Source: an uncultured Prochlorococcus sp.
Lineage (GTDB): Bacteria; Cyanobacteriota; Cyanobacteriia; PCC-6307; Cyanobiaceae
Direction of reading: 5' to 3'
Length of the DNA stretch: 64,000 bases
Assembly: GCA_902538225.1 (NCBI GenBank)
Contig: CACBEF010000004.1
Location: forward strand, 43,043-107,042
Of the stretch, positions 38,230 through 48,157 are shown one piece after another; positions within the stretch are counted from its first letter, which is position 1; every line of letters starts with the position of its first letter. The notes under the pieces are model-generated. The model saw only the letters and a program-made list of their open reading frames with translations. It had not been told where the DNA came from and made no database searches. Both the position numbers and the translations under genes were made by a program.

Positions 38230-39264
38230 TTATTGCTTGTCTAATTGTCTAAGTTTTTTTGCTAATTCTGGTAATTTTTTAAAAATACTTGAACTCTTTA
38301 GCCATGATTTATTTTCAATCGCAGGGAAACCACTAATTACCTTGCCATCTTCTATGTCACAATGAATTCCGCATTTTGAACTCGCTATGACATTATTACC
38401 AACTTTTACTCTATTATTGACTCCTACTTGCCCTGCCAAAATAACACCATCTCCAATATTTGCTCCTCCAGCGATACCAACTTGAGCTGCAAATGCACAA
38501 TTCTTTCCGATTTTAACTCCATGACCTATTTGTATTAAATTATCCAACTTTGTTCCCTCATCAATAAAAGTAAATCCAACAGCGGGTCTATCAATACAAC
38601 AATTCGTTCCAATTTCTACAAAACTCATTATTTTTACACCGCCTTTTTGAGGCATCTTTATCCATTTGCCATTTTTAGGAATAAAACCAAATCCCTCTGA
38701 TCCAATAACAGAATTTGAATTAATTACACAATTATTTTTTAGAGTGGTATTTTCGTAAATAACACAATTTGGATGAATTATATTATTGTTTCCTATTCGA
38801 ACATTGCCTAAAATTGATGATCCAGGAAGAATATGATTATTGTCACCAATTACAGTATTTTCTCCAATATAGACATTTGGTCCAATATGGCAATCTACTC
38901 CAATTATTGCTGTTTTATCTATAACCGCTGAAGCGTGAATTCCTGGTTTGAAATTGATAGTTTTATATAAACAATCCAATACTTCTGCAAATGCAATCCT
39001 TGGATTTTTAACTATTATGTTTGATATTTTGAGTTTCTTTAGGGAACTAACGATTTCATCTTTGTTAGTAGTTATTATTGCCGAAGCTTTAGTTTGATCT
39101 AATTTTTCTTTAAGGATATTATTTTCTTCTAAAAAAGATATTTGATGTTTAACTGCAGTGTCTAATGAGGCAGCATTATCTATATTTAAATCTTCGAAAA
39201 TTTTGGCACTAATAAAATTTGAATTTCCTTTTTTTATTAGATCAACTAAATCACTTAAAAGCAT
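38230..39264 (-). CDS. lpxD: UDP-3-O-acylglucosamine N-acyltransferase
   Basis: This 344-residue left-handed beta-helix acyltransferase of lipid A synthesis has an N-terminal uridine-binding domain (about 1-110). It then has many hexapeptide repeats such as IGPNVYIGENTVIGD and the catalytic His in NLIQIGHGVKIGKN, and a C-terminal helical extension. Prochlorococcus makes a simplified lipid A, which fits. lpxD lies between proB and leuB without functional relation to them. Confidence 0.93.
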   Translation of the reverse strand: MLLSDLVDLIKKGNSNFISAKIFEDLNIDNAASLDTAVKHQISFLEENNILKEKLDQTKASAIITTNKDEIVSSLKKLKISNIIVKNPRIAFAEVLDCLYKTINFKPGIHASAVIDKTAIIGVDCHIGPNVYIGENTVIGDNNHILPGSSILGNVRIGNNNIIHPNCVIYENTTLKNNCVINSNSVIGSEGFGFIPKNGKWIKMPQKGGVKIMSFVEIGTNCCIDRPAVGFTFIDEGTKLDNLIQIGHGVKIGKNCAFAAQVGIAGGANIGDGVILAGQVGVNNRVKVGNNVIASSKCGIHCDIEDGKVISGFPAIENKSWLKSSSIFKKLPELAKKLRQLDKQ

Positions 39265-39285
39265 TTTTCAGTTTTAATTTTTTTT

Positions 39286-40368
39286 CTAAGAGAGAGCAAG
39301 AACATCTCTGTGTACGACAATTATCGAGGAGTTGTTATTTTCTTTATTCTTTAGGATACTTCTTAATTTGTCGCTACTTATTGATACTAAACCTTTTGCA
39401 ACTTCTATATCATTTGTATTTACGATTTTAACTGCCTGATTAATCGTAAAGTTTCCTTCTACATTCTTAACACCAACCGCTAAAAGTGAGGCACCTTTTT
39501 TTTTAATTGCAAAAGAAGCGCCATCATCTAAAGTAATTTTCCCTACTGTTTGAATTGCATGTGAAAGCCAACTTTTTTTGTTTCCTATAGGTTTTTCTAC
39601 TGGATAAAATAAAGTTCCAATTTTATTATCATTAAAAATTTCAATTAAGTTATTTTTATTAGTTCCATCAACTAGTTGGACTTCGACTCCTCCTTTTGTT
39701 GCTATTTCTGCAGAAATTAATTTTGTAGAAATTCCTCCTGTTCCCCATTCATTATTTGAGTTTTGAATATTTTTATCTTTAATTTCTTTTAATTCATTAT
39801 TATGAACTTCTTTAATAGGTTGCGCATCTTTATTATTACGTGGATCTTTTGAGTATAGATTTTCAATATCAGTTAATAAAATAAGCTTGTCAGCATTTAT
39901 AGCCAAGGCAACTAAAGCAGAGAGGGTATCATTATCTCCATATTTAAGCTCTTCATTAGCTACTGTATCATTCTCATTTACTATTGGAATAACATTCAAA
40001 TCGATTAATTTTTTTAAAGTTTTAGAAGCGTTATTAAAGGATTCTCGTGAATTGAAATCAGCTTTAGTTATTAAAATTTGAGCAATATTATGACCTAATT
40101 TATTAAATACTTTATCGTATAAGGACATTAAATTAACTTGACCTACTGCAGCAGTGGCCTGAAGGGTACTTAAATCATTTGGCCTCGTTTTGATATTTAA
40201 TTTTTGGCAACCTAATCCAACGGCTCCACTAGTTACTAAAATTAATTTGTTTCCTTTTGAAAGAAAACTTGTAAAGGATCTAGAAAGGGTTTCAATAACT
40301 TCTTCTGTACAGTTTTCCTTTGTTCCTCTTAAAATACTAGTACCAATTTTTATAACCCAAGTTTTCAT
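39286..40368 (-). CDS. proB: Glutamate 5-kinase
   Basis: This 360-residue enzyme does the first step of proline synthesis. The kinase domain shows [45 protein letters not shown] and [16 protein letters not shown]-terminal PUA domain (about 275-360) follows, with [16 protein letters not shown]. The ATG overlaps the YqeG stop by four bases (ATGA), a coupled pair. The organisation YqeG-proB is seen in other cyanobacteria from general knowledge. Confidence 0.96.
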   Translation of the reverse strand: MKTWVIKIGTSILRGTKENCTEEVIETLSRSFTSFLSKGNKLILVTSGAVGLGCQKLNIKTRPNDLSTLQATAAVGQVNLMSLYDKVFNKLGHNIAQILITKADFNSRESFNNASKTLKKLIDLNVIPIVNENDTVANEELKYGDNDTLSALVALAINADKLILLTDIENLYSKDPRNNKDAQPIKEVHNNELKEIKDKNIQNSNNEWGTGGISTKLISAEIATKGGVEVQLVDGTNKNNLIEIFNDNKIGTLFYPVEKPIGNKKSWLSHAIQTVGKITLDDGASFAIKKKGASLLAVGVKNVEGNFTINQAVKIVNTNDIEVAKGLVSISSDKLRSILKNKENNNSSIIVVHRDVLALS

Positions 40369-40859
40369 TTTATAAAATGAGAAATTAATTTTTCTATTGT
40401 CAAAGTTAAATTAAATTTTATAGGCAAGCCATCTCTATTTAATCGCTTAACTAATATTGTTTTTATATTACATCTATTCCCAACAATAATATCTGTAAAA
40501 ATTCTGTCGCCAATAATGGCTATATTTTTTGACTCTCTGCCAATTTCTTTGATAGCAGACAAAGTTACTTTTTTTCTTGGTTTTGATGCATTGTGTTTAT
40601 ACCTTAAATTTAATTCTTTCGCTATTTTTGCGATTCTTTTTTTTGATGGATTATTACTTATTAGATATAACGAAAAAAGTTTTTTAGATTCTAGGATCCA
40701 ATTTTTTACGACTTTTGGGATCATATTTGATTTTCTATTTACTAGTGTTCCATCCACGTCTAGCAATAAAGAATTAATTCCTTTTTTTTGCAACTCAGAT
40801 TGAGAAATCTTATATATTGGTAAGTTTGAATCCCAATTGACTTTTAGGATAGATCTCAT
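40365..40859 (-). CDS. YqeG-family HAD phosphatase
   Basis: This 164-residue HAD superfamily (subclass IIIA) protein has motif [16 protein letters not shown], motif [11 protein letters not shown], and motif [20 protein letters not shown]. All acidic catalytic residues are present. Relatives include YqeG of Bacillus and mitochondrial PTPMT-like phosphatidylglycerophosphate phosphatases (Gep4), so a phosphatidylglycerophosphatase role is plausible but inferred. It overlaps proB by four bases and follows the DUF3727 gene by five. Confidence 0.85.
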   Translation of the reverse strand: MRSILKVNWDSNLPIYKISQSELQKKGINSLLLDVDGTLVNRKSNMIPKVVKNWILESKKLFSLYLISNNPSKKRIAKIAKELNLRYKHNASKPRKKVTLSAIKEIGRESKNIAIIGDRIFTDIIVGNRCNIKTILVKRLNRDGLPIKFNLTLTIEKLISHFIK

Positions 40860-40864
40860 TTATT

Positions 40865-41401
40865 TTAAGAACTACTTTTTTCAAGCTCAGTTTCAATCAA
40901 AGGTTGAATTTTATCGAACTCATCATCTTCAACTAATAAGGCACCTTTGTCTTTTAATTTGCCCACAATAAAAAAAGGATCTAGTGGAATATATAAGCCA
41001 TATTCTTGGTCAAAAAGATTAAAGTTAACGAGCAATTCATAACTCTCACTATCATCATCGACGTAATCTTCTTCTAATTCATCGTAAATTGGTTCTTCAA
41101 GCTCTCCTGATACTGTTAATGTAACTGCTGATCTGATAAGTCTTAAATCATGTTCTTGAAGTACTGCTTCAGCATTTTTTAGAATTTGTTCGTTTTTATC
41201 TATTTTCTCAATTAGTTCAGGTTCATCTTTTTCATTTATCTTAAAAAGACTTACTGGAGTATCAACTGGCGTTAATAAAGCATATTCTTGGCCTTCAACA
41301 CTTACTAATTGTTCAAGATAACAAAATAGCTCGTTTCCATTCGAATCATTTAATAAAAGAGTCTGTGCATCATAATTATCATTTGAATTGGCTTCTTTCA
41401 T
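40865..41401 (-). CDS. DUF3727 (DUF1292-like) protein (178 aa)
   Basis: This acidic soluble protein has LLNDSNGNELFCYLEQLVSV at the N-terminus and a second part NLFDQEYGLYIPLDPFFIVG. It is a cyanobacterial/plastid family of unknown function that in general knowledge is commonly found next to ruvX and yqeG, as here. No catalytic motif or membrane segment is seen. The 26-base gap to ruvX and the five-base gap to yqeG support an operon. Confidence 0.8.
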   Translation of the reverse strand: MKEANSNDNYDAQTLLLNDSNGNELFCYLEQLVSVEGQEYALLTPVDTPVSLFKINEKDEPELIEKIDKNEQILKNAEAVLQEHDLRLIRSAVTLTVSGELEEPIYDELEEDYVDDDSESYELLVNFNLFDQEYGLYIPLDPFFIVGKLKDKGALLVEDDEFDKIQPLIETELEKSSS

Positions 41402-41427
41402 TTTTAAAGTATCTATCCTTTTTAATA

Positions 41428-41889
41428 CTAATATTTTATCTGACGTTTACCAGCAATTTCTTCTAATTCAGGACCCTCTTCGATCCATTGTTCAAGTATT
41501 ATTTTTGCTGAAAAACTATCAATCAATCCGGATTTATCTTTTTTTATTCCAAATCTATATGAAGATTCCCAAGTTGAACTATGTTCGTTAACGTAAGAAA
41601 ATGGAAGCTTTAATTCATTTGAAAGTAATTGACCGTAATTTTTACAGTCAATAGCTTGAGTGGTCATATGACCTTCCTCATCTAGTGGAATACCCACAAT
41701 AAACCCAGTCAAATTAAATTCATTTATATAATTTCTAATGATTTTAATCTCTTGATTATTTTCAAACCGTTTTACTGCTGGAAGTATATTTGATGTTATG
41801 CAGAGTGGATCACAATAAGCTAATCCTATTCTTTTGGTGCCTATATCCAAACTCAAAATTGACTTGGGTTCGGGTTTGCAAAATTTCAC
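41428..41889 (-). CDS. ruvX: Holliday junction resolvase-like protein RuvX/YqgF
   Basis: This 153-residue RNase H-fold nuclease has [17 protein letters not shown] with the first catalytic Asp, [11 protein letters not shown], the second acidic motif [11 protein letters not shown], and [12 protein letters not shown] at the end. The family acts in 16S rRNA 5' processing or Holliday junction resolution. The start is GTG at 41889, overlapping the upstream gene's stop as GTGA, so the two are translationally coupled. Confidence 0.93.
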   Translation of the reverse strand: MKFCKPEPKSILSLDIGTKRIGLAYCDPLCITSNILPAVKRFENNQEIKIIRNYINEFNLTGFIVGIPLDEEGHMTTQAIDCKNYGQLLSNELKLPFSYVNEHSSTWESSYRFGIKKDKSGLIDSFSAKIILEQWIEEGPELEEIAGKRQIKY

Positions 41890-42941
41890 TTTGTTTTTAA
41901 TGGGAAAGGAGATGGATATGGATTACCTTGTGGACTTAATTTTTCAAAGATTGAGTCCAAAGATTGATTTATTATATTTACTTGTTTGGCTTCATTCTTA
42001 ACTATTGTGTTCCTTATAAGAATTATTTCTTGATTCTTTTCTTTGATATTAAATTCTTCGAGAAAAAGATTTAATTTAGAATTTTCTTTATAGGTTTTTA
42101 AATATGAAACAGGTGATTTTTCAAAAAATCTTTTTATAAATTCTTTTAAAATAGAATTGAATCTCTTATCCCAATATCTACTTATAGTTAAAGTATAAAT
42201 TTCTTCATTTTTATAATTAATATCTTTTAAAATTGTACATAAAACTGAATTTTCATATATTAAGGCACCACTTTTAGAGTTATTTCTTTTAAGAATGTCG
42301 TCTTGATCAAAATCTAAAATATTTCTTATTAAGGGAGATTGATTTGATCTTATGAAATTCACTATTTTTAATATATTTTGTTTATTAATGTTTTGGAATT
42401 CATTAATCAATGAATATGTATTGGTATTTTGATTTATAGATTTATTTAGAAAAGAACCATCCCAAAGGATTATCTCTCCTAAAGGTTGAAATCCTAATTC
42501 TCTTGAGGTTGATATGAGGTCAACATTATTTATATCAGCGTTAATTATCCAACTTGAAGTTTTGATGTCTTTTATTGAGATAGATTTTTTTATCAATCCT
42601 AAAGTTAATTGTTTATCTGTTAGAGAACAATTGTTGTCAATCAACTTGGGCTTTGATATTTTTAAGCAAGTCTCTTTTTTGTTTAAAGGAAAAATATTCA
42701 AATAACCAATAATTTCGTTTCCATATATAGCAATTATGCATTTATTTTTATTTTTCTTAAGATTATTTAAAAAAATTTTTAAGTCATCAAAAGTATTTAT
42801 AATTGCCATCTTTAAAAACCAATTATTCAATTCCTTATTTTTAATATCTATTAAAAGATTAATGTGCCTTATATGGAGTTCTTCAAAAGTTACTTCCGTT
42901 CCTTTTTTAGATTGAAAAGAATAAGAGGTATCTTTTTTCAT
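41886..42941 (-). CDS. GNAT-like hypothetical protein (351 aa)
   Basis: The first half resembles a GNAT acetyltransferase fold. [18 protein letters not shown] looks like strands beta4-beta5, and the [15 protein letters not shown] segment resembles the usual C-terminal LGF turn. The usual acetyl-CoA pyrophosphate loop Q/RxxGxG/A is not evident, so activity is doubtful. The second half is Asn/Lys-rich without a known domain. It is coupled to ruvX by overlap and abuts the CofE-like gene (no gap), so it is part of the long minus-strand unit. Confidence 0.7.
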   Translation of the reverse strand: MKKDTSYSFQSKKGTEVTFEELHIRHINLLIDIKNKELNNWFLKMAIINTFDDLKIFLNNLKKNKNKCIIAIYGNEIIGYLNIFPLNKKETCLKISKPKLIDNNCSLTDKQLTLGLIKKSISIKDIKTSSWIINADINNVDLISTSRELGFQPLGEIILWDGSFLNKSINQNTNTYSLINEFQNINKQNILKIVNFIRSNQSPLIRNILDFDQDDILKRNNSKSGALIYENSVLCTILKDINYKNEEIYTLTISRYWDKRFNSILKEFIKRFFEKSPVSYLKTYKENSKLNLFLEEFNIKEKNQEIILIRNTIVKNEAKQVNIINQSLDSIFEKLSPQGNPYPSPFPLKTK

Positions 42942-44108
42942 TTACTTTTTTTCTCTTATTAATACTATAGGGGTTTTTTCATCTCCATTGCCAGCTGGAT
43001 TAGATTTTAAGTTTCTTTTGAGTATTTTATTTACTTTTTTATTTGAACTAGCTAAGACTTTCACACCTCCAAGATCATTAACATCGACAACAGCAACATC
43101 TATATTTAGATAGTTCGAGACCTCCTTACAAAATAAATCTGCATTTAGAGGACCCATAACTATACTCTTGTCGTAAGGTGTAACTGTACCGCTTATATCA
43201 TCAATGAGGGATGATTCTGAACCAGTTAACCTATAAAAAATACCTTTAATACCAACTAATTTGAAGAGAAGTCCAACAAATAGTGCAAAGGTTATTCTTG
43301 TGACTCCGATTCTATTTATTAATAATTGCATGCCGCAAGCTGTTGCGAGACTGCTTGTAGGGTGAAAAAAATAACATAAAGCTTTCGAAAAAAAACTATA
43401 TTCTAAATTCTGAGGGGAAATATATCTATTTTGCATAATTGCTAGTGGACTCTCACCGATTGTTAAAATATCATTTTTTTCTACAATTCCTTTGCAGTAT
43501 TCGATCACAGTATTTACTGGGTTATCAAAGCAACCAAGTAAATCAGTTTTAATAGCAAAAGCTTTATATTTATTATTTATTGGAATTTCAAAAACTTCTT
43601 TCGGACTTTGTTTTTGACCATCTAAATTAATTAACAAACAATCCTTATTATTTGAAATACCAAAATGTCCATAGTTCTCCCAATATACTTTTAACCATAG
43701 ATATTTTATTTTTTTTCTAAAGTTATTATTGTTAAATTTATATATGATTCTTACAAATAATTCTGAATTTGACTTGATAATTGTTGTTGGCCAGTAATTA
43801 TTTAAATTCTTAATTTTATTATTTTCATATATATAAATATCTTCTTGATAATTAAAATTTTGGCAATATTCGTTAACTTTACTTTTAAAAAAATCTAATT
43901 CAAAATTTATGTTAGATACCATCGTCTCTTTGGTTTTACTTTTATTATTTATTTTTAAATCAATAATTAATTCGTTTAAACCATCTTTTTTTTTAATTTT
44001 GTAATTTATAGGTACCAGATTTAACTTTGATTTGGGTGAGTTTTTAATATATAAATCTGAAAGAAATAAAAAAATTAAAAGAACTAAGAGGATATTTATT
44101 AATATCAT
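42942..44108 (-). CDS. CofE-like (COG1478, F420-0:gamma-glutamyl ligase) protein with membrane anchor
   Basis: This 388-residue protein has an N-terminal membrane segment (ILINILLVLLIFLFLSDLYI) and a beta-rich domain of about 150 residues. A C-terminal part follows with the COG1478 traits LTIGESPLAIMQNRY, DISGTVTPYDKSIV, and VVDVNDLGGVKVLASS. In archaea and actinobacteria CofE adds glutamates to F420. No F420 biosynthesis gene is visible here, and the substrate in a cyanobacterium is unknown. The membrane anchor and extra domain are not part of classical CofE. Confidence 0.75.
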   Translation of the reverse strand: MILINILLVLLIFLFLSDLYIKNSPKSKLNLVPINYKIKKKDGLNELIIDLKINNKSKTKETMVSNINFELDFFKSKVNEYCQNFNYQEDIYIYENNKIKNLNNYWPTTIIKSNSELFVRIIYKFNNNNFRKKIKYLWLKVYWENYGHFGISNNKDCLLINLDGQKQSPKEVFEIPINNKYKAFAIKTDLLGCFDNPVNTVIEYCKGIVEKNDILTIGESPLAIMQNRYISPQNLEYSFFSKALCYFFHPTSSLATACGMQLLINRIGVTRITFALFVGLLFKLVGIKGIFYRLTGSESSLIDDISGTVTPYDKSIVMGPLNADLFCKEVSNYLNIDVAVVDVNDLGGVKVLASSNKKVNKILKRNLKSNPAGNGDEKTPIVLIREKK

Positions 44109-44117
44109 TTTTTTTAA

Positions 44118-44666
44118 TTAATTTTGGTTTTTATTTTTTTTTTCTGAAATGATACTGTTGTATTCATTAAAACTTTCTACAGAAAATGTAGTATCTTCAA
44201 TATCGATTCCTTTTAGTTCTCCTATAACTTTGTTTAATTCATCGATATTAATCATTCCATTTTTATCATATTTAACTTCACCATCACTATTTAAAATAAT
44301 GGTTTGTGGAATTAATCCGTTCCAATAATAATTAGGTTCATTTCTAAGATCAGACTTTTCTTTATTCTGTAATTCATCAGTAGTTAGAGCAATAATATCT
44401 ATATTATTTCTCCATATCAAATCTAAGCCAGATATTATCGGAGCCATAGCTTTACTATCTGAGCTATCGTCAAGATAAAAAAATAAAACTGCGACTCTTT
44501 TGTTTTTTAATGATTCCTGAAGAGTTGTCTGAGGAGGAACTATAGCCCCATTACCTGCGTATATGGGAAAGATGTTTCCATCGTAACTATTAGAATCTCT
44601 AGAGGCATTTGCTTTATATGGACTTAAGAAAATTAATGTTATTAGGATCCATTGAATTATTTTCAT
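44118..44666 (-). CDS. Secreted thioredoxin-fold protein without CxxC
   Basis: The 182-residue protein has a signal peptide (about 1-22, ending YKANA). It then has a thioredoxin-like fold: beta strand RVAVLFFYLDDSSDSKAMAP (57-76), IDIIALTT, and the cis-proline loop LIPQTIIL. Where thioredoxins have the active-site CxxC, this one has DDSSDSK, so it cannot do dithiol chemistry. It should lie in the periplasm or thylakoid lumen. Related cyanobacterial proteins are membrane-associated and of unknown function. It lies nine bases from the CofE-like gene. Confidence 0.75.
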   Translation of the reverse strand: MKIIQWILITLIFLSPYKANASRDSNSYDGNIFPIYAGNGAIVPPQTTLQESLKNKRVAVLFFYLDDSSDSKAMAPIISGLDLIWRNNIDIIALTTDELQNKEKSDLRNEPNYYWNGLIPQTIILNSDGEVKYDKNGMINIDELNKVIGELKGIDIEDTTFSVESFNEYNSIISEKKNKNQN

Positions 44667-44680
44667 TAAAGTTTAAAAAC

Positions 44681-46297
44681 TTACTTTGAACTTGATCTTC
44701 CTAATCCTTGAAGGATTCCTTTCCCAACTAGACCGATAGCTTTGCCAACGACCTTTGTAAGGAAAGTTACGAATAGATTACCAATATATTTTACAGCAAC
44801 TTCTATCTGCGGTGCTACGGCATCTCTTATCTCAACTAACAATGTAACTTGTTTTTGTAGCCATTCTAAATTCTCTAATTCTTTCTCCCTATTTTCATTT
44901 TTAAAGTATCGTGTAAATTTTTTATCGATAATATCAATATATTCTCGTTTACTCTCATACAAGTAGATAGGCAAATAAATATAGTCATGCCATCGATTGT
45001 AGTTATTAATATTATTTCTAAATCTTTCAAAATTTCTTGTCGATTGTAATTCTGGATTTATAAGTACAGTCCTTAATTCAGGCCAAGACGAACAAATATT
45101 AAAGATTTCAGAAGCTAATAAATTACAGTTCCTTATTGTCCAATTTGAAATTATATTTTCAAGGATCAAAAATGATTCTGTTTCATATAGAGGGAGTAAT
45201 TTCCCATCATAGTCAAGAGCTTCATTTTTAATAATTGGCTCAATAAACATTATTGATTCATGTGATTCTCCATCTATCTCTTCGCAACTTACTTCACTAT
45301 AAATAAAATCATTTATTGAAATAGATTCGCCTCCTTTTTTTAATCGAAAATAGCTGTCTGTGATATTTGAAATTGTATTAACTTTAAGTTCTTTTATAAG
45401 AGAATTTAAATCATCTTTAAAATCTTTCTCCTTATAGTTTTCCTTAATATTTTTAACTAAATTATCTAACTCATCTAACATTTTGCAAATTAGTCGTGAA
45501 ATGAATTCTTTCTTTATCCCAGAGAGAATTATTGATGAATTATTAAATTCAACCTGTAAGTTAGTTGAGCTATACCTTTCTTTAAGTCTATTTAAAATTA
45601 AATTCCATATTTCTGTAGTGTTTTTATCTTTAATGAATACAGTGGTCTTATTTTCAAGATTAATTTTATTTTCAGTGTAAACTGCCTCTGTATAAAGTTC
45701 TAGTGAATTACCCCATAAGAAAATTAAAAAAGATTTTGCAGTAATAAGTTCTCTTAATCTTCCTTTTAAAATGAATTTATAAAATTCTGGTGTTGAATCA
45801 GAGTTGACATATTTGAAAATATAATTAATTTCAGAATCAATTTGTTTAAGACCTGAAGTTAGAATTTTTTGACTAAAAGAGAGAGGTTTATTTTTGTTTA
45901 ATCGAACTTGGAAATTATTTTCAATATCAAATACCCTTCCTCCATTTAAAATGGTACCAATAGATTCAAGAACTTTTTCTGCACTGGGATTTAAAAGAAA
46001 ACCTTCAGCATTTAACGATGGAAGGGTATTTGCTTCATAAACAAGTTCGCCAGAGAGAATTATAAGAAACTTTGACTCATCATATCTTTCTCTTAATTTT
46101 AATAATTCTAACCTTATAAGATCTTCTGATTGGAAATTAAGAACATTCCATATAACTAAATCCGGAGTTTTATCACCTGTTCCATTATTAAAATTAATGT
46201 CTAAATTTTGGTCTAGTGATGTTAACTTAAGCGATAAAGATTCTGCTATTAAGCTTGGAGCAATAATCAATATCGGTTTTTTTGAAATTAATTCCAA
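44681..46297 (-). CDS. Ycf55-like/DUF3685 protein with degenerate receiver domain
   Basis: This 538-residue protein has an N-terminal domain (about 1-130) laid out like a response-regulator receiver: strand PILIIAPSLIAESLSLKL, DLVIWNV, FLIILSGEL, then AEGFLLNPSAEKVLESI and a final GGRVFD. The acidic pocket and the phospho-Asp position are not conserved (IIAPS, IWNV). A long helical region and a C-terminal DUF3685-type segment rich in Val/Gly (VVGKAIGLVGKGILQG) follow. The family is found in cyanobacteria and red-algal plastids with unknown role. The start is TTG at 46297. It is the first gene of the minus-strand run. Confidence 0.75.
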   Translation of the reverse strand: MELISKKPILIIAPSLIAESLSLKLTSLDQNLDINFNNGTGDKTPDLVIWNVLNFQSEDLIRLELLKLRERYDESKFLIILSGELVYEANTLPSLNAEGFLLNPSAEKVLESIGTILNGGRVFDIENNFQVRLNKNKPLSFSQKILTSGLKQIDSEINYIFKYVNSDSTPEFYKFILKGRLRELITAKSFLIFLWGNSLELYTEAVYTENKINLENKTTVFIKDKNTTEIWNLILNRLKERYSSTNLQVEFNNSSIILSGIKKEFISRLICKMLDELDNLVKNIKENYKEKDFKDDLNSLIKELKVNTISNITDSYFRLKKGGESISINDFIYSEVSCEEIDGESHESIMFIEPIIKNEALDYDGKLLPLYETESFLILENIISNWTIRNCNLLASEIFNICSSWPELRTVLINPELQSTRNFERFRNNINNYNRWHDYIYLPIYLYESKREYIDIIDKKFTRYFKNENREKELENLEWLQKQVTLLVEIRDAVAPQIEVAVKYIGNLFVTFLTKVVGKAIGLVGKGILQGLGRSSSK

Positions 46298-46376
46298 GAC
46301 TAGATTTCTTATCTCTTATACAAAATTAACTAACAATTACTGCAAACACCAGCCTTAAATCAATTTTTGTACTCTT

Positions 46377-47144
46377 TTAAGCGTAATGATTTCTGTTTAA
46401 ATCAAAGTCATTTAATCTCTCTGATGACAATACATTATTCGCTTCGTTGATTGTGAATTTATTTTCATAAAGAGCTTTACCTACAATTACTCCAAATAGT
46501 CCAAAGTTTTCAAATTTTACTAACGATAATAAATCAGAAATTGAACCAACACCTCCTGAGGCTATTACTGGAATATCTGTAATTTCAAGTATGCTTTTTA
46601 TGAATTCTTCATTTGTCCCTTCTAACGTCCCATCTGTATTTATATCTGTAACAATAAAACTAGCAATTTTTAATGAAGAAAACTCCTTAACTAGATCTGT
46701 GGCAAAAATATTAGATTGCTCAAGCCAACCCCTTGTACTAACTTTTCCATCTTTTGCATCTATCCCAACAATTATCCTTCCAGGAAATTTATTTGATAAG
46801 TCTTTAACTAGCTCTTTATTTTCTATTGCAGAGGTTCCCATGATAACTTTCTCAATACCATAAGAAAATAATTGCTCTATCCTTTCTTGAGACCTTATCC
46901 CCCCACCTATTTGAATAGGTATGTTAACTGTTTTTGCAATCTTTTTAATTGATTTATCGTTTGTTGGGGATCCAGTTTTTGCAGCATCCAAGTCAACTAT
47001 ATGTATATATTTTGCCCCTTCGCTTTCCCAAAATTTAGCTTGCTCGTGAGGCTCTTTGGTGAAGTCTTTTCTTTTATTAAAATCGCCTTTAAAAAGCCTT
47101 ACACACTTACCATTCATTAAATCAATTGCTGGTATTAGGTCCAT
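46377..47144 (-). CDS. hisA: Phosphoribosylformimino-5-aminoimidazole carboxamide ribotide isomerase
   Basis: This 255-residue TIM barrel catalyses the fourth step of histidine synthesis. It has DLIPAIDLMNGKCVRLFKGD, IPIQIGGGIRS, VIMGTSAIEN, IIVGIDAKDGKV, VTDINTDGTLEGTN and IPVIASGGVGS; Asp residues 8 and about 130 are the catalytic pair. It diverges from an epimerase gene over about 90 bases. The gap to the Ycf55-like gene downstream is 79 bases. Confidence 0.96.
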   Translation of the reverse strand: MDLIPAIDLMNGKCVRLFKGDFNKRKDFTKEPHEQAKFWESEGAKYIHIVDLDAAKTGSPTNDKSIKKIAKTVNIPIQIGGGIRSQERIEQLFSYGIEKVIMGTSAIENKELVKDLSNKFPGRIIVGIDAKDGKVSTRGWLEQSNIFATDLVKEFSSLKIASFIVTDINTDGTLEGTNEEFIKSILEITDIPVIASGGVGSISDLLSLVKFENFGLFGVIVGKALYENKFTINEANNVLSSERLNDFDLNRNHYA

Positions 47145-47236
47145 AGAATCATCCTTTTCATTAATAACTTATTAGTAGTAATATTCAATATGTAATTCTA
47201 TTTAAGATTACTACTTCAATTAAATATTTTTTGAAT

Positions 47237-48157
47237 ATGAAAATTCTTGTAATGGGTGGCACTAGATTTGTTGGCAAGTCTTTGGTTGGAAAGTTATTAA
47301 GTAAAAATTATGATATTGATATTTTCACAAGAGGTAATAAAAGTAATCCTGAAAAAACAAATTTAATTAAGGGTGATAGAAATAATTCAGAAGATATAGT
47401 CAAGCTAAGAAATGAAAAGTATGATGTTGTTTTTGATATTTCTGGAAGAGAGTTAGAACAAACCAAACTTCTTATAGAAAATTTAGATAACTCTTTCCAG
47501 AGATATATATATGTCAGCTCTGCAGGTGTTTATAAAGATAATTGTGAACTACCTTTATCCGAAGTTGATCCAATTGATCCAGATAGTAGGCACAAAGGAA
47601 AGTTTGAGACAGAAAATTGGTTAAAAAACCAAAAAATTCCTTTTACAAGTTTTAGACCTACTTATATTTATGGACCAGGAAATTATAATAAAATTGAAAA
47701 TTGGTTTTTTGAAAGGTTATTTACTAAAAAATCTATACCAATCCCTGGTGACGGTTCTTTACTTACTCAGCTAGGCCATGTTTCGGATCTAACTGATGTA
47801 ATGCTTAGGTGCATAAATTTTGAAAATTCCAAAAATAATATTTACAACTGTTCAGGTGAAAAAGGAGTAACAATCAAGGGTTTAATTTATTTCTGTGCGA
47901 ATGTTCTTGGATTAAACCTAAATGAGATTTCTTTAAGAACATTTGATTATCAAAAATTAGATCCTAAGTCTCGAAAGGGATTTCCAATTAGATTAAATCA
48001 TTATCAGACTGATATCTCTAAGATAAAACGTGATTTAGAGTGGGCCCCAACTTTTGATTTACTTAATGGTCTAAAGGATAGTTTTGTGAATGATTTTAAT
48101 AATAAAAAGAGTAAGGAGTTTGATGAAAATTCAGATAATATTCTTTTTAATTCTTAA
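47237..48157 (+). CDS. NAD-dependent epimerase/dehydratase-like protein (CSP41-like)
   Basis: About 306 residues start at ATG 47237 (TTG at 47231 is the alternative). The Rossmann motif is ILVMGGTRFVGKSLV with the GGTRFVG form, followed by YVSSAGVYKDNCELPLSE and RPTYIYGPGN. GGTRFVG with SSAGVYK resembles plastid CSP41b, an RNA-binding SDR protein, more than sugar epimerases; the YxxxK catalytic pair is not in the usual place. So an RNA-related role is possible. Its end overlaps the pgsA 3' end by 27 bases. Confidence 0.85.
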   Translation: MKILVMGGTRFVGKSLVGKLLSKNYDIDIFTRGNKSNPEKTNLIKGDRNNSEDIVKLRNEKYDVVFDISGRELEQTKLLIENLDNSFQRYIYVSSAGVYKDNCELPLSEVDPIDPDSRHKGKFETENWLKNQKIPFTSFRPTYIYGPGNYNKIENWFFERLFTKKSIPIPGDGSLLTQLGHVSDLTDVMLRCINFENSKNNIYNCSGEKGVTIKGLIYFCANVLGLNLNEISLRTFDYQKLDPKSRKGFPIRLNHYQTDISKIKRDLEWAPTFDLLNGLKDSFVNDFNNKKSKEFDENSDNILFNS

